From Roseicyclus salinarum (lineage in GTDB: Bacteria > Pseudomonadota > Alphaproteobacteria > Rhodobacterales > Rhodobacteraceae): a stretch of 64,000 bases of DNA. The stretch spans positions 1-64,000 of the forward strand of contig NZ_JARRSA010000006.1 of assembly GCF_029624655.1 (NCBI RefSeq). The letters are read 5' to 3'. Below are positions 45,344 to 54,640 of the stretch, piece after piece. The position numbers and the translations under genes were made by a program. Numbering within the stretch: position 1 is the stretch's first letter; each line of letters opens with the position of its first letter. The notes under the pieces were generated by a model. The model did not search any database. It saw nothing but the letters and a program-made list of their open reading frames with translations, and was not told where the DNA came from.

Positions 45344-46237
45344 TCAGGGCGCGCGGCGGTCGCCCCAGTTCAGCCAGGCGACATCGTCCGGCGGAAGCAT
45401 CCCGCCGATGCGCGCGGCGTAGTCGTCCATCTCGGCCGCCGTCAGCCGTCCCTCCCACTTTCCGGAACTGCCGGAATTGTAGAAATCGGCGAGATCGTGG
45501 AACGGCCCGTCCTCCTGGAAGCGCCGTTCGCTGGTCTCCACGGCCTTGCGCATGGTGGCGAAGGTGGTGGCCCCGGCGATCTCGTCGCGGAGCGCGTCTG
45601 GCAGGTCGATCCCCAGAAGGCCGGCCAGCCGCGCGATCTGCGCGGGCAGGTCGCGGCTGAGGTCGGCGTAGTGGAAGAAATGCACGTTGCCCCGCGCTTC
45701 GCGGGCGCGCGCCTCGCGGTAGTGGTGCACCATCGAGGCGACGGTCAGGTCGTCGGTGCCGCCATCGGTCGGCGGCGCGTCGAGGAAACGGCGGAAGCCC
45801 GCGTGCTCGTCCTCGGGGAACATGAAGTCGAGCCAGTCGTGCTTCATGTTCCCGGCATGCGTGCGGAGCGAGAAGTGCACGTCGACGGGGTGGCGGTAGA
45901 CCACGATGTAGGTCGGCTCGGCGGCGTAGGAGATGCCGTCCATCGGGGTATGCGTCTTGATGCAGCGCCGGCGGTCGAGCCCGTCGAGGAACGCCGTGGT
46001 CTCGCGCCGGTCGCGGAACGCGGCGTCGAGCCACGGCGCGTGCTGCGAGCCTCCGGCATCGGGAACCGCGCGCCCGTGGATCAGCATCATCACGATGTTG
46101 AGCATCCATGTGGTGCCGCATTTCGGCGGCGTGACGACGAAGACGTCGTCGGGCCGCAGCGTGAACCAGCTCCAGACATCGGTGTCCGTGACCACGCCCC
46201 TGTAGTCGCGCAGGCGCTCTGTGCCCGGTGTCGTCAT
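45344..46237 (-). CDS. Sulfotransferase domain protein
   Basis: 297 aa, the size of cytosolic sulfotransferases. The PAPS 5'-phosphosulfate loop TPPKCGTTWM lies near residue 40, and the 3'-phosphate site YRHPVDVHFSL near 120. KTHTP, the lysine/histidine catalytic segment, is present. It would transfer sulfate from PAPS to an alcohol, phenol or amine; the acceptor is unknown. A GGGGGG site precedes the ATG at 46237. It is separate from the TadE-like genes by a 153-bp gap and has no partner in the window. Confidence 0.88.
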   Translation of the reverse strand: MTTPGTERLRDYRGVVTDTDVWSWFTLRPDDVFVVTPPKCGTTWMLNIVMMLIHGRAVPDAGGSQHAPWLDAAFRDRRETTAFLDGLDRRRCIKTHTPMDGISYAAEPTYIVVYRHPVDVHFSLRTHAGNMKHDWLDFMFPEDEHAGFRRFLDAPPTDGGTDDLTVASMVHHYREARAREARGNVHFFHYADLSRDLPAQIARLAGLLGIDLPDALRDEIAGATTFATMRKAVETSERRFQEDGPFHDLADFYNSGSSGKWEGRLTAAEMDDYAARIGGMLPPDDVAWLNWGDRRAP

Positions 46238-46696
46238 TGGTGTCCCCCCCAAAGCGCGGCCTCCGGGCCCGTGATTGCGCCCTTGCGGCGCGCCGCGCTT
46301 CAGTGTCGGCCCAAGTCGCCCGCCGATCAAGCGTTTCGCGCGCCCGTCAGCGGCCCCGCGAATGCCGCTCCAGCGCCGCCGCGGCCTCGATCGGGCGGCC
46401 GAAAAGCGCGCCCTGCTCGAAATCCGGCCGTTTTTTTCATGACGCCCAAGTCCTGCCGCCGGTCGCGCTTCGTGGCGACGGGACAGGCGGCCGTCCCGCT
46501 GTCACGAGGTTGCAGGCACGCGGTGGGCCAATCACGGCCCTGATCCGACTGAGGCGCATCCCAACTGACAGCGCCGAGGCCGGTTTCGACCGGCCCGGCA
46601 GCTGGGCTTGACGAGGCCGGCGCGCCGGCGTGTGCTGCCGTCGAATTCGTGGCGCGAGTCTCCGCGCCGCTTGCCGACGTCCGGAAAGGAAATCTC
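46238..46696. other. 459-bp intergenic region, no gene recognised
   Basis: It lies between two divergent starts, the sulfotransferase and the MFS transporter, and should contain both promoters. A T-run (46430-46438) is present but has no good preceding hairpin. The open frames here have no protein-like composition. I saw no repeat or RNA fold. Confidence 0.45.
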
Positions 46697-47842
46697 GTGA
46701 CAGCGTCCGTTCCAGCCGCGAGCGTGCAAGCTCCGGCGGCCTTCGCCACGCGCCTGTCGTTCTTCGCGGCCGGCTTCGTCATGGCGGCCTGGGCGTCGCT
46801 CATCCCTTTCGCCAAGGCACAGGTCGGCGCGAACGACGCGCAACTCGGCGTCCTTCTTCTGTGCCTCGGCATAGGGTCGATCGTGGCCATGCCGGTCACG
46901 GGCTATGTCAGCGCCCGGCGGGGCGCGCGCGGCATGGTGCTTCTTGGCGGCTTCGGGCTGGTGGCGCTCCTGCCCGTGCTCCTGCTTGCGCCGTCGGCCC
47001 TGACCCTCGGTATCGCGCTCTTTCTCTTCGGGGGGGCGCTCGGGACCATAGACGTCTCCATGAACGTCCACGCCTCCGAGGTCGAGCGCCTGGCGGACCG
47101 GCCGCTCATGTCCGGCTTTCACGCGATGTGGAGCGTGGGCGGGATCGCCGGCGCGGGCGGGATGGCCGGTCTTCTGACGCTTGGCCTGCCGCCGCTTGCC
47201 GCGGCGTTCGCGGCGGCCTCGCTGGCTGCTCTCGCCATGACGCTTGCGACGCCGAGGCTCTTGCGCGCGCGGGCCGACGAGGTGCCGACCTTCGCGCCTC
47301 CGCGCGGCATCGTGCTCCTGCTCGCCGGGCTCACGGCCGCGGTCTTCCTGATCGAAGGGGCGATCCTCGACTGGGGCGCTCTCCTGTCGGTCGAGCGCGG
47401 GCTTCTCGAGACGGCGCGGGCGGGGCTCGGCTTCATGCTGTTCTCGGTCGCGATGGCGGCAGGGCGGCTGCTGGGGGATCGGATCGTCGCCCTGATCGGG
47501 CCCTTCGCCACCCTGTTCGGCGGCGGGATCGTCGTCGCCTTCGGGATCGCGCTCATGCTCCTGTCGGCTGCGGCCGCGCCGGCGCTCGCGGGGTTCTTCC
47601 TCGTCGGCCTCGGGGCGGCGAACCTCGTGCCGGTGCTGTTCAGCGCGGCGGGGCGGCAGAAGGTCATGGCGCCAGGCCTGGCAATCGCCGCCGTTACCAG
47701 CACGGGCTACGCCGGCATCCTGCTCGGCCCCGCCCTCATCGGCTTCGCGTCCCAGGTCACGAGCCTTTCGGCGGCGTTCTGGGGCCTCGCGGCGCTGGTC
47801 CTCGTGTTCCCGGCCACCGCGCGCGTCGTGGCGCGCACCTGA
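46697..47842 (+). CDS. MFS transporter, YbjJ-like
   Basis: 381 aa, twelve predicted membrane helices. IDVSMNVHASEVE and RPLMSGFHAMWSVGG are characteristic of the YbjJ branch of the major facilitator superfamily, whose substrates are poorly defined. The GTG at 46697 has GGAAAGGAAATCTC just before it and is preferred to the upstream ATG at 46649. It stands alone, converging on the methyltransferase gene. Confidence 0.88.
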   Translation: MTASVPAASVQAPAAFATRLSFFAAGFVMAAWASLIPFAKAQVGANDAQLGVLLLCLGIGSIVAMPVTGYVSARRGARGMVLLGGFGLVALLPVLLLAPSALTLGIALFLFGGALGTIDVSMNVHASEVERLADRPLMSGFHAMWSVGGIAGAGGMAGLLTLGLPPLAAAFAAASLAALAMTLATPRLLRARADEVPTFAPPRGIVLLLAGLTAAVFLIEGAILDWGALLSVERGLLETARAGLGFMLFSVAMAAGRLLGDRIVALIGPFATLFGGGIVVAFGIALMLLSAAAAPALAGFFLVGLGAANLVPVLFSAAGRQKVMAPGLAIAAVTSTGYAGILLGPALIGFASQVTSLSAAFWGLAALVLVFPATARVVART

Positions 47843-47994
47843 GCTTGAGATCGGGACGCTCGTCCTCGCGGTGGGCGCAGATCAGGGCCGGTCTCGGCAC
47901 GGCGCGGCGCGGCAGCGGGACGCTCCACGATGTGGACACCCGAAACGGGACAGGCAACGTCCGCTCGGACGAGGATGGGTATCGCGAAGGTTGT

Positions 47995-48828
47995 CTAGGC
48001 TGCGGTAGCTTCAGTCACGACTGCGGGAATTGGCACGTCCCATTCAGGTCCCGGCCCGTGCTTTTCCAAAACCCTTGACACAACTGCCGCTCGTATCGCT
48101 GCCGCATGTGCTGGGGGTTGAGGCCGCAACAGCGCACCGCCTCTGGCCGTGCCTTCCAGGAAGTAATCGAAGGGCGCGCCGGGGTCGCTGACGTGCCACT
48201 TGGATGCGACCGTGCGTTGTCGGCAATCCTTGAATCCCGCCTTCTCAAGCGCGGGCAAGGCTGTCGCCGGGTCGGCATAGTCATTCGCTCCGGGTCCCGG
48301 GGGCAAGGCAATGTCTGGAGACCCGTGTTGGCCAATGGCGTCAAATACATAGCCAAGGGCGGTGTCTACTTCTGGCCCGCACCAAACTGAAAACGCCAAA
48401 CGGCCACCGGGACGCAGAACTCGGCGGACCTCTTCCAAGACCCTTGGAGGGTCCGGCACATGAGGCATCCCGAACCCGATCGTCACAACGTCAAAGGCGC
48501 CGTCCTCGAAGCTGAGGGACATGGCGTCGCCTTCGACGAATTGGGCCTCCGGCACGGCTGTCCGAGCCAACTTGAGCATGGCCGGCGAGAAATCCAGCCC
48601 CGTCACCCACGCGCCTGCCTTGCATAGGCCTGCCGCCACGTTACCCTGACCGCAGCATAGGTCGAGCGCTGCAATGCCTGGTCGCGCCCCGACCGCCGAG
48701 ACCAAGGAGGGGACAACCATGTCCGCGGCCTTGGCAAATACCTTCGCGTAGGATTGGGCCACTTCAGATTTCGCCCATTCCCGTTTCTCGAGTGCGGCGA
48801 ACGTATCCGGCTCGCGAAACTCTGACAT
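47995..48828 (-). CDS. Class I SAM-dependent methyltransferase (UbiE/COQ5-like)
   Basis: 277 aa. The SAM loop LDLCCGQGNVAAGL, the acidic strand end VTGLDFSPAML and VEGDAMSLSFEDGAFDVV match UbiE-type methyltransferases. The substrate cannot be told. It has lower GC than the surrounding genes by eye (for example TTGGCACGTCCC, TTTTCCAAAACCC), a possible sign of transfer. It is not overlapped with its neighbours; the MFS gene at 48927 is on the same strand 98 bases upstream. Confidence 0.88.
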   Translation of the reverse strand: MSEFREPDTFAALEKREWAKSEVAQSYAKVFAKAADMVVPSLVSAVGARPGIAALDLCCGQGNVAAGLCKAGAWVTGLDFSPAMLKLARTAVPEAQFVEGDAMSLSFEDGAFDVVTIGFGMPHVPDPPRVLEEVRRVLRPGGRLAFSVWCGPEVDTALGYVFDAIGQHGSPDIALPPGPGANDYADPATALPALEKAGFKDCRQRTVASKWHVSDPGAPFDYFLEGTARGGALLRPQPPAHAAAIRAAVVSRVLEKHGPGPEWDVPIPAVVTEATAA

Positions 48829-48926
48829 CCTCGCACCCCCCGGTCTGCGTCTCTAAGTGAACGTTCGGCCAGGCTGTCTTGTCAATGAGAGCGCCCCTGG
48901 GAGGACCAACGCCATCCGAGTTTCCG

Positions 48927-50138
48927 TCACGCGATGTCCCGCAGCGCGTTGGGTAAGGGGCGGGCCTTCAGTATCCGGAACGCAAAGGCCGACAGGATGA
49001 CCAGCAAAAACAGTCCCGCCCCGAACAGCATGGCGGTATCCGGTGTCCCGGTGCGATCCACCAACCAGCCGGCGACCGTCGGACTGACCGCCACCACCGC
49101 GTGGTAGAGCGTGAAGAACACGCCCATTCCGAAGGCGCGCCGCTCCGGTGCGACGGCTTGGCCGCTCAGCGCCATGATCACGCCTGCCGGCGCCATTCCG
49201 ATGATCCCGAACAGGAGGCTGGCACCCAGTCCCGCGCCGGGCACCTGAAGCAGCAAGAAGGCTGCTGCGCCGACCAGCATGCCCGCGACAAGCACGGTGT
49301 CGCGCCGTCCGAACCGGTCGACGATCTGGCCGCAGGCCGCACCGGAGAAGATCATGACCCAGCTTGCCACGCTGATGATCGACGCCGCCGCCAGCAATGT
49401 CATGCCACGCGCCTCGAGCACCGCGGGGCCGAAACTGAGCCACATGATGTAGCCCGCGTTGAACACGCCCCAGGCTATCCCTGCGCAGCAGATCAAGGCC
49501 CATTCGCGTGGCATCAGCCGCAGATTGCGTCCGGTGACCGGCGGAAGATCGTGCGGCGGGCGATACAGCGCGCAGACGCCGATCGCCGCCAGCGCGCACC
49601 AGGCCGAGGCCACGAGGAACGGCAGCCGCCAATCGTACAACGTCACCAGCCAGGTGTGCCCGACCTGTCCGATCGCGATACCGAAGGGCCAGCTCATCAC
49701 GAGCAGCGACATCGCCGTGGCGATCTCTCGGCCGCCAAACCAATCCGCGACCATCTTGGTGAAGTACAGCGTGACGACAAGGAAACCGGCGCCTGCCACG
49801 ATGCGACCGAAGCCGAGCGCTTCGGGACCCGTTGCGAAGGCTGACACCAGTCCGCCGATCGCCAAAGCGGAGAGGCCCGCAGCCGACAGCACCCGGTCCG
49901 ACGCGAAGCGCGCAAACGCGCCCGCGGGTAGCGCGAGGAACAGCCCCGGCGCCATGAACAGCCCGATCATCAGCCCGAGTTGCGCATTGTCCAACGCGAA
50001 GACATCGGCAATCTCTTTGCCGGCGGATCCCACCGTCTGGAATTGCGCGCCAAGGCTCGCGCGTGCGAGGACAAGCAGGGCGAGAATGCGCCAGCGAAGC
50101 GCGATCCGGGCTTGTGTCGTCTCCGGCCGGGCGCTCAT
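48927..50138 (-). CDS. MFS transporter
   Basis: 403 aa, twelve predicted helices. RASLGAQFQTVGSAGKEIAD and LDNAQLGLMIGLFMAPGLFL at the start and RFGRRDTVLVAGM between the halves (loop motif) mark the major facilitator superfamily, with cyanate or nitrate/nitrite-like proportions. Its ATG at 50138 overlaps the stop of a 47-codon frame (ATGA). Last of a three-gene coupled operon with an ester cyclase-like protein. The substrate is unknown. Confidence 0.88.
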   Translation of the reverse strand: MSARPETTQARIALRWRILALLVLARASLGAQFQTVGSAGKEIADVFALDNAQLGLMIGLFMAPGLFLALPAGAFARFASDRVLSAAGLSALAIGGLVSAFATGPEALGFGRIVAGAGFLVVTLYFTKMVADWFGGREIATAMSLLVMSWPFGIAIGQVGHTWLVTLYDWRLPFLVASAWCALAAIGVCALYRPPHDLPPVTGRNLRLMPREWALICCAGIAWGVFNAGYIMWLSFGPAVLEARGMTLLAAASIISVASWVMIFSGAACGQIVDRFGRRDTVLVAGMLVGAAAFLLLQVPGAGLGASLLFGIIGMAPAGVIMALSGQAVAPERRAFGMGVFFTLYHAVVAVSPTVAGWLVDRTGTPDTAMLFGAGLFLLVILSAFAFRILKARPLPNALRDIA

Positions 50139-50278
50139 GTCTCGTACTCCATGTAGACGAACCACGGATCGACCTCGATCGGGTCGGCGACGTCGGTCAC
50201 GGCGGTCATGCGAAAGCCTGCGTCGATGGCGCGGGGTGAAAGCCCCGCCGCGCCGTCGATCGAAGCCGAGGGCATCAT
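50135..50278 (-). CDS. 47-aa protein translationally coupled on both sides
   Basis: The ATG at 50278 overlaps the ester-cyclase stop (ATGA, 50278-50275), and its TGA overlaps the ATG of the MFS gene (50138-50135). The sequence MPSASIDGAAGLSPRAID and ADPIEVDPWFVYMEYET shows no membrane helix or family I recognise. The double overlap argues for a real translated frame, even if only to keep ribosomes moving to the transporter. A relic of a larger domain is another possibility. Confidence 0.55.
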   Translation of the reverse strand: MMPSASIDGAAGLSPRAIDAGFRMTAVTDVADPIEVDPWFVYMEYET

Positions 50279-50688
50279 GCCCAGCCCAGTTGGCGCACAG
50301 CGTGCACGTCGTTCCAGATCTTGGTCATGTGCCGGATGCGGCCCCCCTCGAATGTCATGACATAGGCATAGTCCGACGCGACCGTCTTGCCCGTCGGCGC
50401 GACCGGGCCGCCTGCGCCGGTCTGGGTGCCGTGGAACACCGCGGCGGCGACGACCGTCCCGCGTCCCTCGTCCGCGGCGAACGCCGTCAGGTCGTAACGC
50501 CCGTCGGGGATCGGCGTCAGCAGGCCCTTCATCCATTCGGTATAGCCCTGCAGCGTCGTCACGTCGGCCAGCGCGTCGGCCTGGCAGGCGAAGCCGGCAT
50601 CGGCGTGGCAGAACCCCTCGCAAGCGGTCCAGCCGCCCCCTGTCTCGCAGGCCTCGAAAAAGTCGCGTGCCGTCTGTTCCATGCTCAT
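50275..50688 (-). CDS. SnoaL-like/ester cyclase (NTF2-fold) protein
   Basis: 137 aa. Features such as ARDFFEACETGGGW, GYTEWMKGLLTPIPDGRYDL and YVMTFEGGRIRHMTKIWND are typical of SnoaL-like NTF2-fold proteins, which act as small-molecule cyclases, isomerases or dehydratases. The ATG at 50688 follows AAGGGAC. It is first in a three-gene operon divergent from the LuxR-GAF regulator, with TGCAGTA repeats in between. The reaction is unknown. Confidence 0.8.
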   Translation of the reverse strand: MSMEQTARDFFEACETGGGWTACEGFCHADAGFACQADALADVTTLQGYTEWMKGLLTPIPDGRYDLTAFAADEGRGTVVAAAVFHGTQTGAGGPVAPTGKTVASDYAYVMTFEGGRIRHMTKIWNDVHAVRQLGWA

Positions 50689-50754
50689 CGGTTTGTCCCT
50701 TTCTGTGGATCCGAACAGCATGACAGCAGGCGGCTCTGCGCGGCATCGGCCGGA

Positions 50755-50797
50755 TGCAGTATTTCGCGCGGGCAGCTTGCAGTAATTTTATACTGCA
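50755..50797. promoter_or_regulatory. TGCAGTA direct repeat and palindrome, candidate regulator site
   Basis: TGCAGTA (50755-50761) recurs at 50778-50784. The second copy is followed by ATTTTA and the inverted TACTGCA (50791-50797), giving a perfect 7-bp dyad around six bases. The site lies between divergent starts at 50688 and 50863 in an AT-rich patch. The adjacent HTH regulator is the natural candidate to bind it. Confidence 0.6.
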
Positions 50798-50862
50798 TCT
50801 GCGGGATTGCCCTGCGCGGCGGCACGCGGAAGGATCGAGATGTCATAGGGAACCGCCACGCC

Positions 50863-51672
50863 ATGCCGCAAGACCTGCTCAGCCCGCGCGAGATCGAGAT
50901 CGCCACAGCCTACGCGCAAGGTGACACCTACGCAAAGATCGCGAACCGGCTGGGTATCGCGCCCACCACGGTGCGGACGCATCTGGCCACGATCTATCGC
51001 AAGCTTGGGGTATCCTCGAAGCTGGACCTGCATTCCCTCCTGGTTGGCGACGCCAGGCCCCAGCAGGAAAGCACGGATTTCGCGGCCGTCATCTCGGAAC
51101 TCGCCCTCAGCCTCGAGGAGGCGCTGAGCCGTGAGCGCGCGATGGCCGAGGTGCTGCGCATCATCAGCCGGTCACAGGGCGATAACGACGCGGTCGTGTC
51201 GTCGATCCTCGGCCACGCGCTTGAGCTGTGCGAGGCGGAGTTCGGCATCCTGTTCGACTACCACGGGGGCAACAGGTTCGAGGCCACGCATGACCGCGGC
51301 ATACCGGACGCGTTCCGCGACTGGCTGAAGGCGCAGGGTGTGTTCGCGGTGGGGCCACGCACCGGCCTGGGGCGTGTGGCGTCGGGGCAAACTCCGGCGA
51401 ACATTTTCGATGTGCGGGCCGAAGAGATCTTTCGCAGCGACGACCCGCTGCGATGGGCGACAGCTCATCTGGGCGGCGCGCGGTCGTTCGTGGCGATCCC
51501 CATGATGTCGGGCAAAGGTCTGGCCGGGGCCTTCACCATTTACAGGCAGACGGTCAGACCGTTTTCGGAAACCGCCGTGGCGCTGGCGCAGAGTTTTGCC
51601 GACCAGAGCGTCATTGCCCTTGAAAACGCGCGCCTGTTCGCAGCGTTGAAGGATAGGGTGGCGCCGCAGTGA
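50863..51672 (+). CDS. Regulator with N-terminal LuxR-type HTH and C-terminal GAF domain
   Basis: 269 aa. Residues 3-62 are a LuxR/FixJ helix-turn-helix (LLSPREIEIATAYAQGDTY, RLGIAPTTVRTHLATIYRKLGV). A helix (70-100) leads to a GAF domain (about 105-262; LGHALELCEAEFGILFDYHG, ARSFVAIPMMSGKGLAGAF, FADQSVIALENARLF). Having the HTH before the sensor domain is the reverse of the common order. It would sense a small molecule through GAF and act on the divergent ester-cyclase/MFS operon. A good ribosome site is not obvious. Confidence 0.88.
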   Translation: MPQDLLSPREIEIATAYAQGDTYAKIANRLGIAPTTVRTHLATIYRKLGVSSKLDLHSLLVGDARPQQESTDFAAVISELALSLEEALSRERAMAEVLRIISRSQGDNDAVVSSILGHALELCEAEFGILFDYHGGNRFEATHDRGIPDAFRDWLKAQGVFAVGPRTGLGRVASGQTPANIFDVRAEEIFRSDDPLRWATAHLGGARSFVAIPMMSGKGLAGAFTIYRQTVRPFSETAVALAQSFADQSVIALENARLFAALKDRVAPQ

Positions 51673-52015
51673 CCGGCATCGAGCCCTCGGTCGGCAGTGT
51701 TGGCGTCAGCTCTGACACCGCCCTTGCGGAAACGATCGACGACTGTTCAAGCCCGGGGTCATCCACCGCCGGCCCGGCCTCGACGCCGTGGAATGCGCCG
51801 CACTCGCACGAGGGCCTGCCATAACGTGCGCCTCTCGCCTCGCGCAGGCGCCCGGTCATGGCTGCCTGTCGCACTTGCTGCGGACAGGCATCGGGGGCGC
51901 TCCGTGCTGCGCGTACGAGGGGCTTTACGACGAGGGTGACAAAGCGGCCATTGATGTAGCTTGGCGTAAAGTTTCCGGTATTGGCACAAACAGACATGGT
52001 TCATGCCTTGACCGA
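51673..52015. other. 343-bp region, no gene recognised
   Basis: It lies between two convergent genes. A minus-strand frame (51611-51997) is open but starts nowhere convincing and runs under the end of the regulator gene; its composition is mixed. I found no terminator with a T-run. It may hold degraded sequence. Confidence 0.4.
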
Positions 52016-54466
52016 TCATGGCGTTTCCGGGATGACGAATGGAAACCATCCGGTCTCGCCAACGATCACGAGACCGCCGGAACGTCCATTCTGCATCACG
52101 AGTTGGCAGTTTTCGATCTCCGTCTGCTGCCAGATCCACCGGTCGCACAGGCGGCCATCGACCACGACGCTCTCGCCCTCCCGAGCGCGGGGAAGTGGGC
52201 CGAAGACGCCGCTCTGAAACAAGATGCCGCCGGCGGTGCGAACTTGGCTCCAGTCATCCAGGGCGATCCATGTCCGTCGTCCGACGATCCGTCGATCAAA
52301 CAGGCGATCCTGGATTTCCTGGCCGGATAGCGGCGTGGGGCGCCCAAGGTCGTCATGCGTGCCTGGCTCCCCGGAGGCCCTGAGGATGCCATCGCGAAGG
52401 CGCGCGTCGATCTCGGCATCCGCGTAGCGTACAAGCGCCGCCGCCTCCGCCGCAGTCGGTCGACGCCACGTGGCCGCCCGCGGGTTCGAATAGCCGATGT
52501 CGCCGATACGCCAGGCACCGAACGGACGGCTTTCCTGAGCCTGGACAAGCTCCTCGAACGCGGCGCGCGCGGCGGCCTCCTCGCCTTCGAGGCCGAGGAT
52601 TGCCGCCCTGAGCGCGAGCAGCTGCAATGGAGGGGCCCGCGCCGTCTGGACAGCGATCTCGACGGCCTCCCTCGCGGCGGTCAGGTCGCCCTCGGCGAAA
52701 GCTGAAAGCGCGAGCGCGAGGTATCCGTCCTGCGGCGCCGCCGGCGACAGCATCACCACCCTGGCAGCGAGACGCCGCGCGGCGTCGGTCTCGCCCGTGA
52801 GCGCAAGGCTTCGCGACAGGACCGCAAGCGCTCCGACATGCCCGGTGTCGAGTTCGAGCGCACGTCGTGCGAGGCTCTGCGCAGCAAGATGGTCGAGACG
52901 GCGGAGCGCGAGCCGTGCGCGGGCGGCCAGGATGTCGGGATGTTCCCCATCGGCGGACGCCAGAGCCCGCTTGAGCATCAGGTAGCCCTCCAGCCAGTGA
53001 AGCGCCGCGGCCTGCGCGTAGTTGTCCGCCTCGAAGGCCACCCTCTCGAGGGCGACGACAAGGCCCGCGACGGGCTCGATTGCGCCCGGATGCCGCTCGA
53101 CCAGTTGGCTGAACCGCTCGAGAGCCTCGGCGTTGCCCTCGGGCGATCCGGAATGCAGCCGGCTGAGCGCACCGAGATAGGCGGGCACCGCCGCCTCCGG
53201 AAGCGTCGGCCGCGGGGGATCCGGCAACCCTGCGAGCTCCACGCCAATCCCGTCCGTTATCCGCTCCAGGATCTCGTCGCGCACGTCCCGAGGCGCGCTG
53301 GCCGAACCGGAGAACCGGCCGGCCCAGACCTCACGGCCGCCGGCGGCTTCGGTGATCCAGACGTTCAGCACCCACAGCTCGCCCTCGCCCCGGATCCGAC
53401 CGCGCAGGACGTGGCTGGCGCCGTGCACGGCTTCGTTGCCCGCAGCGACGATGCGCCCGCTTTCCCGCGACAGGACGTCGACTGCGGCGCGGCGCACGAG
53501 CTCGGTGGACAGGTCGTCCGAGAACCCTCGCGCAAGCTCGGGGGCTATGCCATCCCCGGCCTCAAAGGGACGGACAAGCAGGCGGGCGACATCGGACCCC
53601 GGCGCGGGATCGCGCGCCAGCGTTGCCCAGAGAAGCGCGGCGGCAGCGACGAAAGCGGCCGCGGCTGCGGCGAACGCAGGTTTCCGACGCGGACGTGAAA
53701 GCGCCGTGGCGACCGGCCCTGACGGCTTCGGATCGAAACTGCCCGCCCGGATGCGCCCGGCAAGATCGGCGAGCGCGTCGGACGGCGCGATGCCGAGGTC
53801 GGAGGACAGCGTCGCCGCGAATGAACCCGCCGCCTCGATGGCCGCGGCCGGTCGCCCTGCGCGCGCCAGGACCGACATCCGGACCCGCATGGCCGGATCG
53901 TTGTAAGGATCCACCGACAAGAGCCGGTCGACAATCGCCATCTCGGCCTCTTCCGGCACGCGCTCCCAGCTCTCCATCAGCTGCGTGCCCGCTTCGACCA
54001 CGAGACCCTCGAGCCGCGCGCGCTCCGCTGCGAGCCATTCCGAAAAGCCTTCCTCGGTATCGATGGAGAGGTCGTCGAGGAATGGACCCGAGTAGAGCTC
54101 GAGGCAGTGCCTGCGGCCCGCATCACCGTCTTGCCTGCAGGATGCGTCCAGCTCCCAAGCGTCGACCTTGATCCGGTCCGCACGGATCGCCACCGTCTCG
54201 GTGCGTGCGTCGATCAGATCTGGCGCCCACTCATCCAGCGCGCGCCGGAGGCTGTAGAGCGCCTGGCTGAGCGAGGCGAGCGACTGTCGTGTCGTGGTTC
54301 GGGACCAGAGTAGCCCGCCAAGCCGTTCGCGTCGGACCGGCTCCCCCTTTGCCACGAGGAGCACGGCGAGAAGCGCGCGCGCCTTCTTCGTCTCGATGCG
54401 GACGGGATGTCCATCGCCGGCGGCAAGTTGGAATGGGCCAAGGAGGGATGCCTGAAGCCGCGTCAT
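52016..54466 (-). CDS. Membrane-anchored BTAD/SARP-like transcriptional regulator with TPR-type repeats
   Basis: 816 aa. Residues 1-100 form an OmpR/SARP-type winged helix (LQASLLGPFQLAAGDGHPV, SLASLSQALYSLRRALDEW). Residues 100-245 are a bacterial transcriptional activation domain (helical, ELYSGPFLDDLSID, RMSVLARAGRPAAAIEA). An Ala-rich membrane helix lies near 262-285, followed by a domain like the FlgO/TolB-type LLVRPFEAGDG segment and helical TPR-like repeats (about 420-650). The C-terminal about 120 residues (WIALDDWSQVRTAGG) may be a separate beta domain. This CadC-like layout would pass a periplasmic signal to DNA. It is divergent from the secreted HExxH protein. Confidence 0.82.
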   Translation of the reverse strand: MTRLQASLLGPFQLAAGDGHPVRIETKKARALLAVLLVAKGEPVRRERLGGLLWSRTTTRQSLASLSQALYSLRRALDEWAPDLIDARTETVAIRADRIKVDAWELDASCRQDGDAGRRHCLELYSGPFLDDLSIDTEEGFSEWLAAERARLEGLVVEAGTQLMESWERVPEEAEMAIVDRLLSVDPYNDPAMRVRMSVLARAGRPAAAIEAAGSFAATLSSDLGIAPSDALADLAGRIRAGSFDPKPSGPVATALSRPRRKPAFAAAAAAFVAAAALLWATLARDPAPGSDVARLLVRPFEAGDGIAPELARGFSDDLSTELVRRAAVDVLSRESGRIVAAGNEAVHGASHVLRGRIRGEGELWVLNVWITEAAGGREVWAGRFSGSASAPRDVRDEILERITDGIGVELAGLPDPPRPTLPEAAVPAYLGALSRLHSGSPEGNAEALERFSQLVERHPGAIEPVAGLVVALERVAFEADNYAQAAALHWLEGYLMLKRALASADGEHPDILAARARLALRRLDHLAAQSLARRALELDTGHVGALAVLSRSLALTGETDAARRLAARVVMLSPAAPQDGYLALALSAFAEGDLTAAREAVEIAVQTARAPPLQLLALRAAILGLEGEEAAARAAFEELVQAQESRPFGAWRIGDIGYSNPRAATWRRPTAAEAAALVRYADAEIDARLRDGILRASGEPGTHDDLGRPTPLSGQEIQDRLFDRRIVGRRTWIALDDWSQVRTAGGILFQSGVFGPLPRAREGESVVVDGRLCDRWIWQQTEIENCQLVMQNGRSGGLVIVGETGWFPFVIPETP

Positions 54467-54640
54467 CCTTCGAGCATCCGGCCTGCGACTGCCTCGGGTC
54501 AAGCTTTGAGCCTGCCAGCGCTCGGCGCATTGGAAGGTGCATGGTGCATTTTTGAGAGCGGCTTGAGACAGAGTTGGCTCGAATCTGAGAGGGCATCGGC
54601 ATGCCGGACTCATCGCAACTCAGCGCATGGGAGCCTTCAC

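Noticed and set aside
46430-46438. Run of T in the sulfotransferase-MFS gap
   Set aside because: No adequate hairpin precedes it on either strand, so it is not called a terminator.
51611-51997. Minus-strand frame of 128 codons in the 343-bp gap
   Set aside because: Parts look protein-like, but the start is unconvincing and it overlaps the end of the regulator gene; no family recognised.
52488-52496. GGTTCGAAT, resembling a tRNA T-arm
   Set aside because: It lies inside the BTAD regulator gene and has no acceptor or anticodon stem around it.
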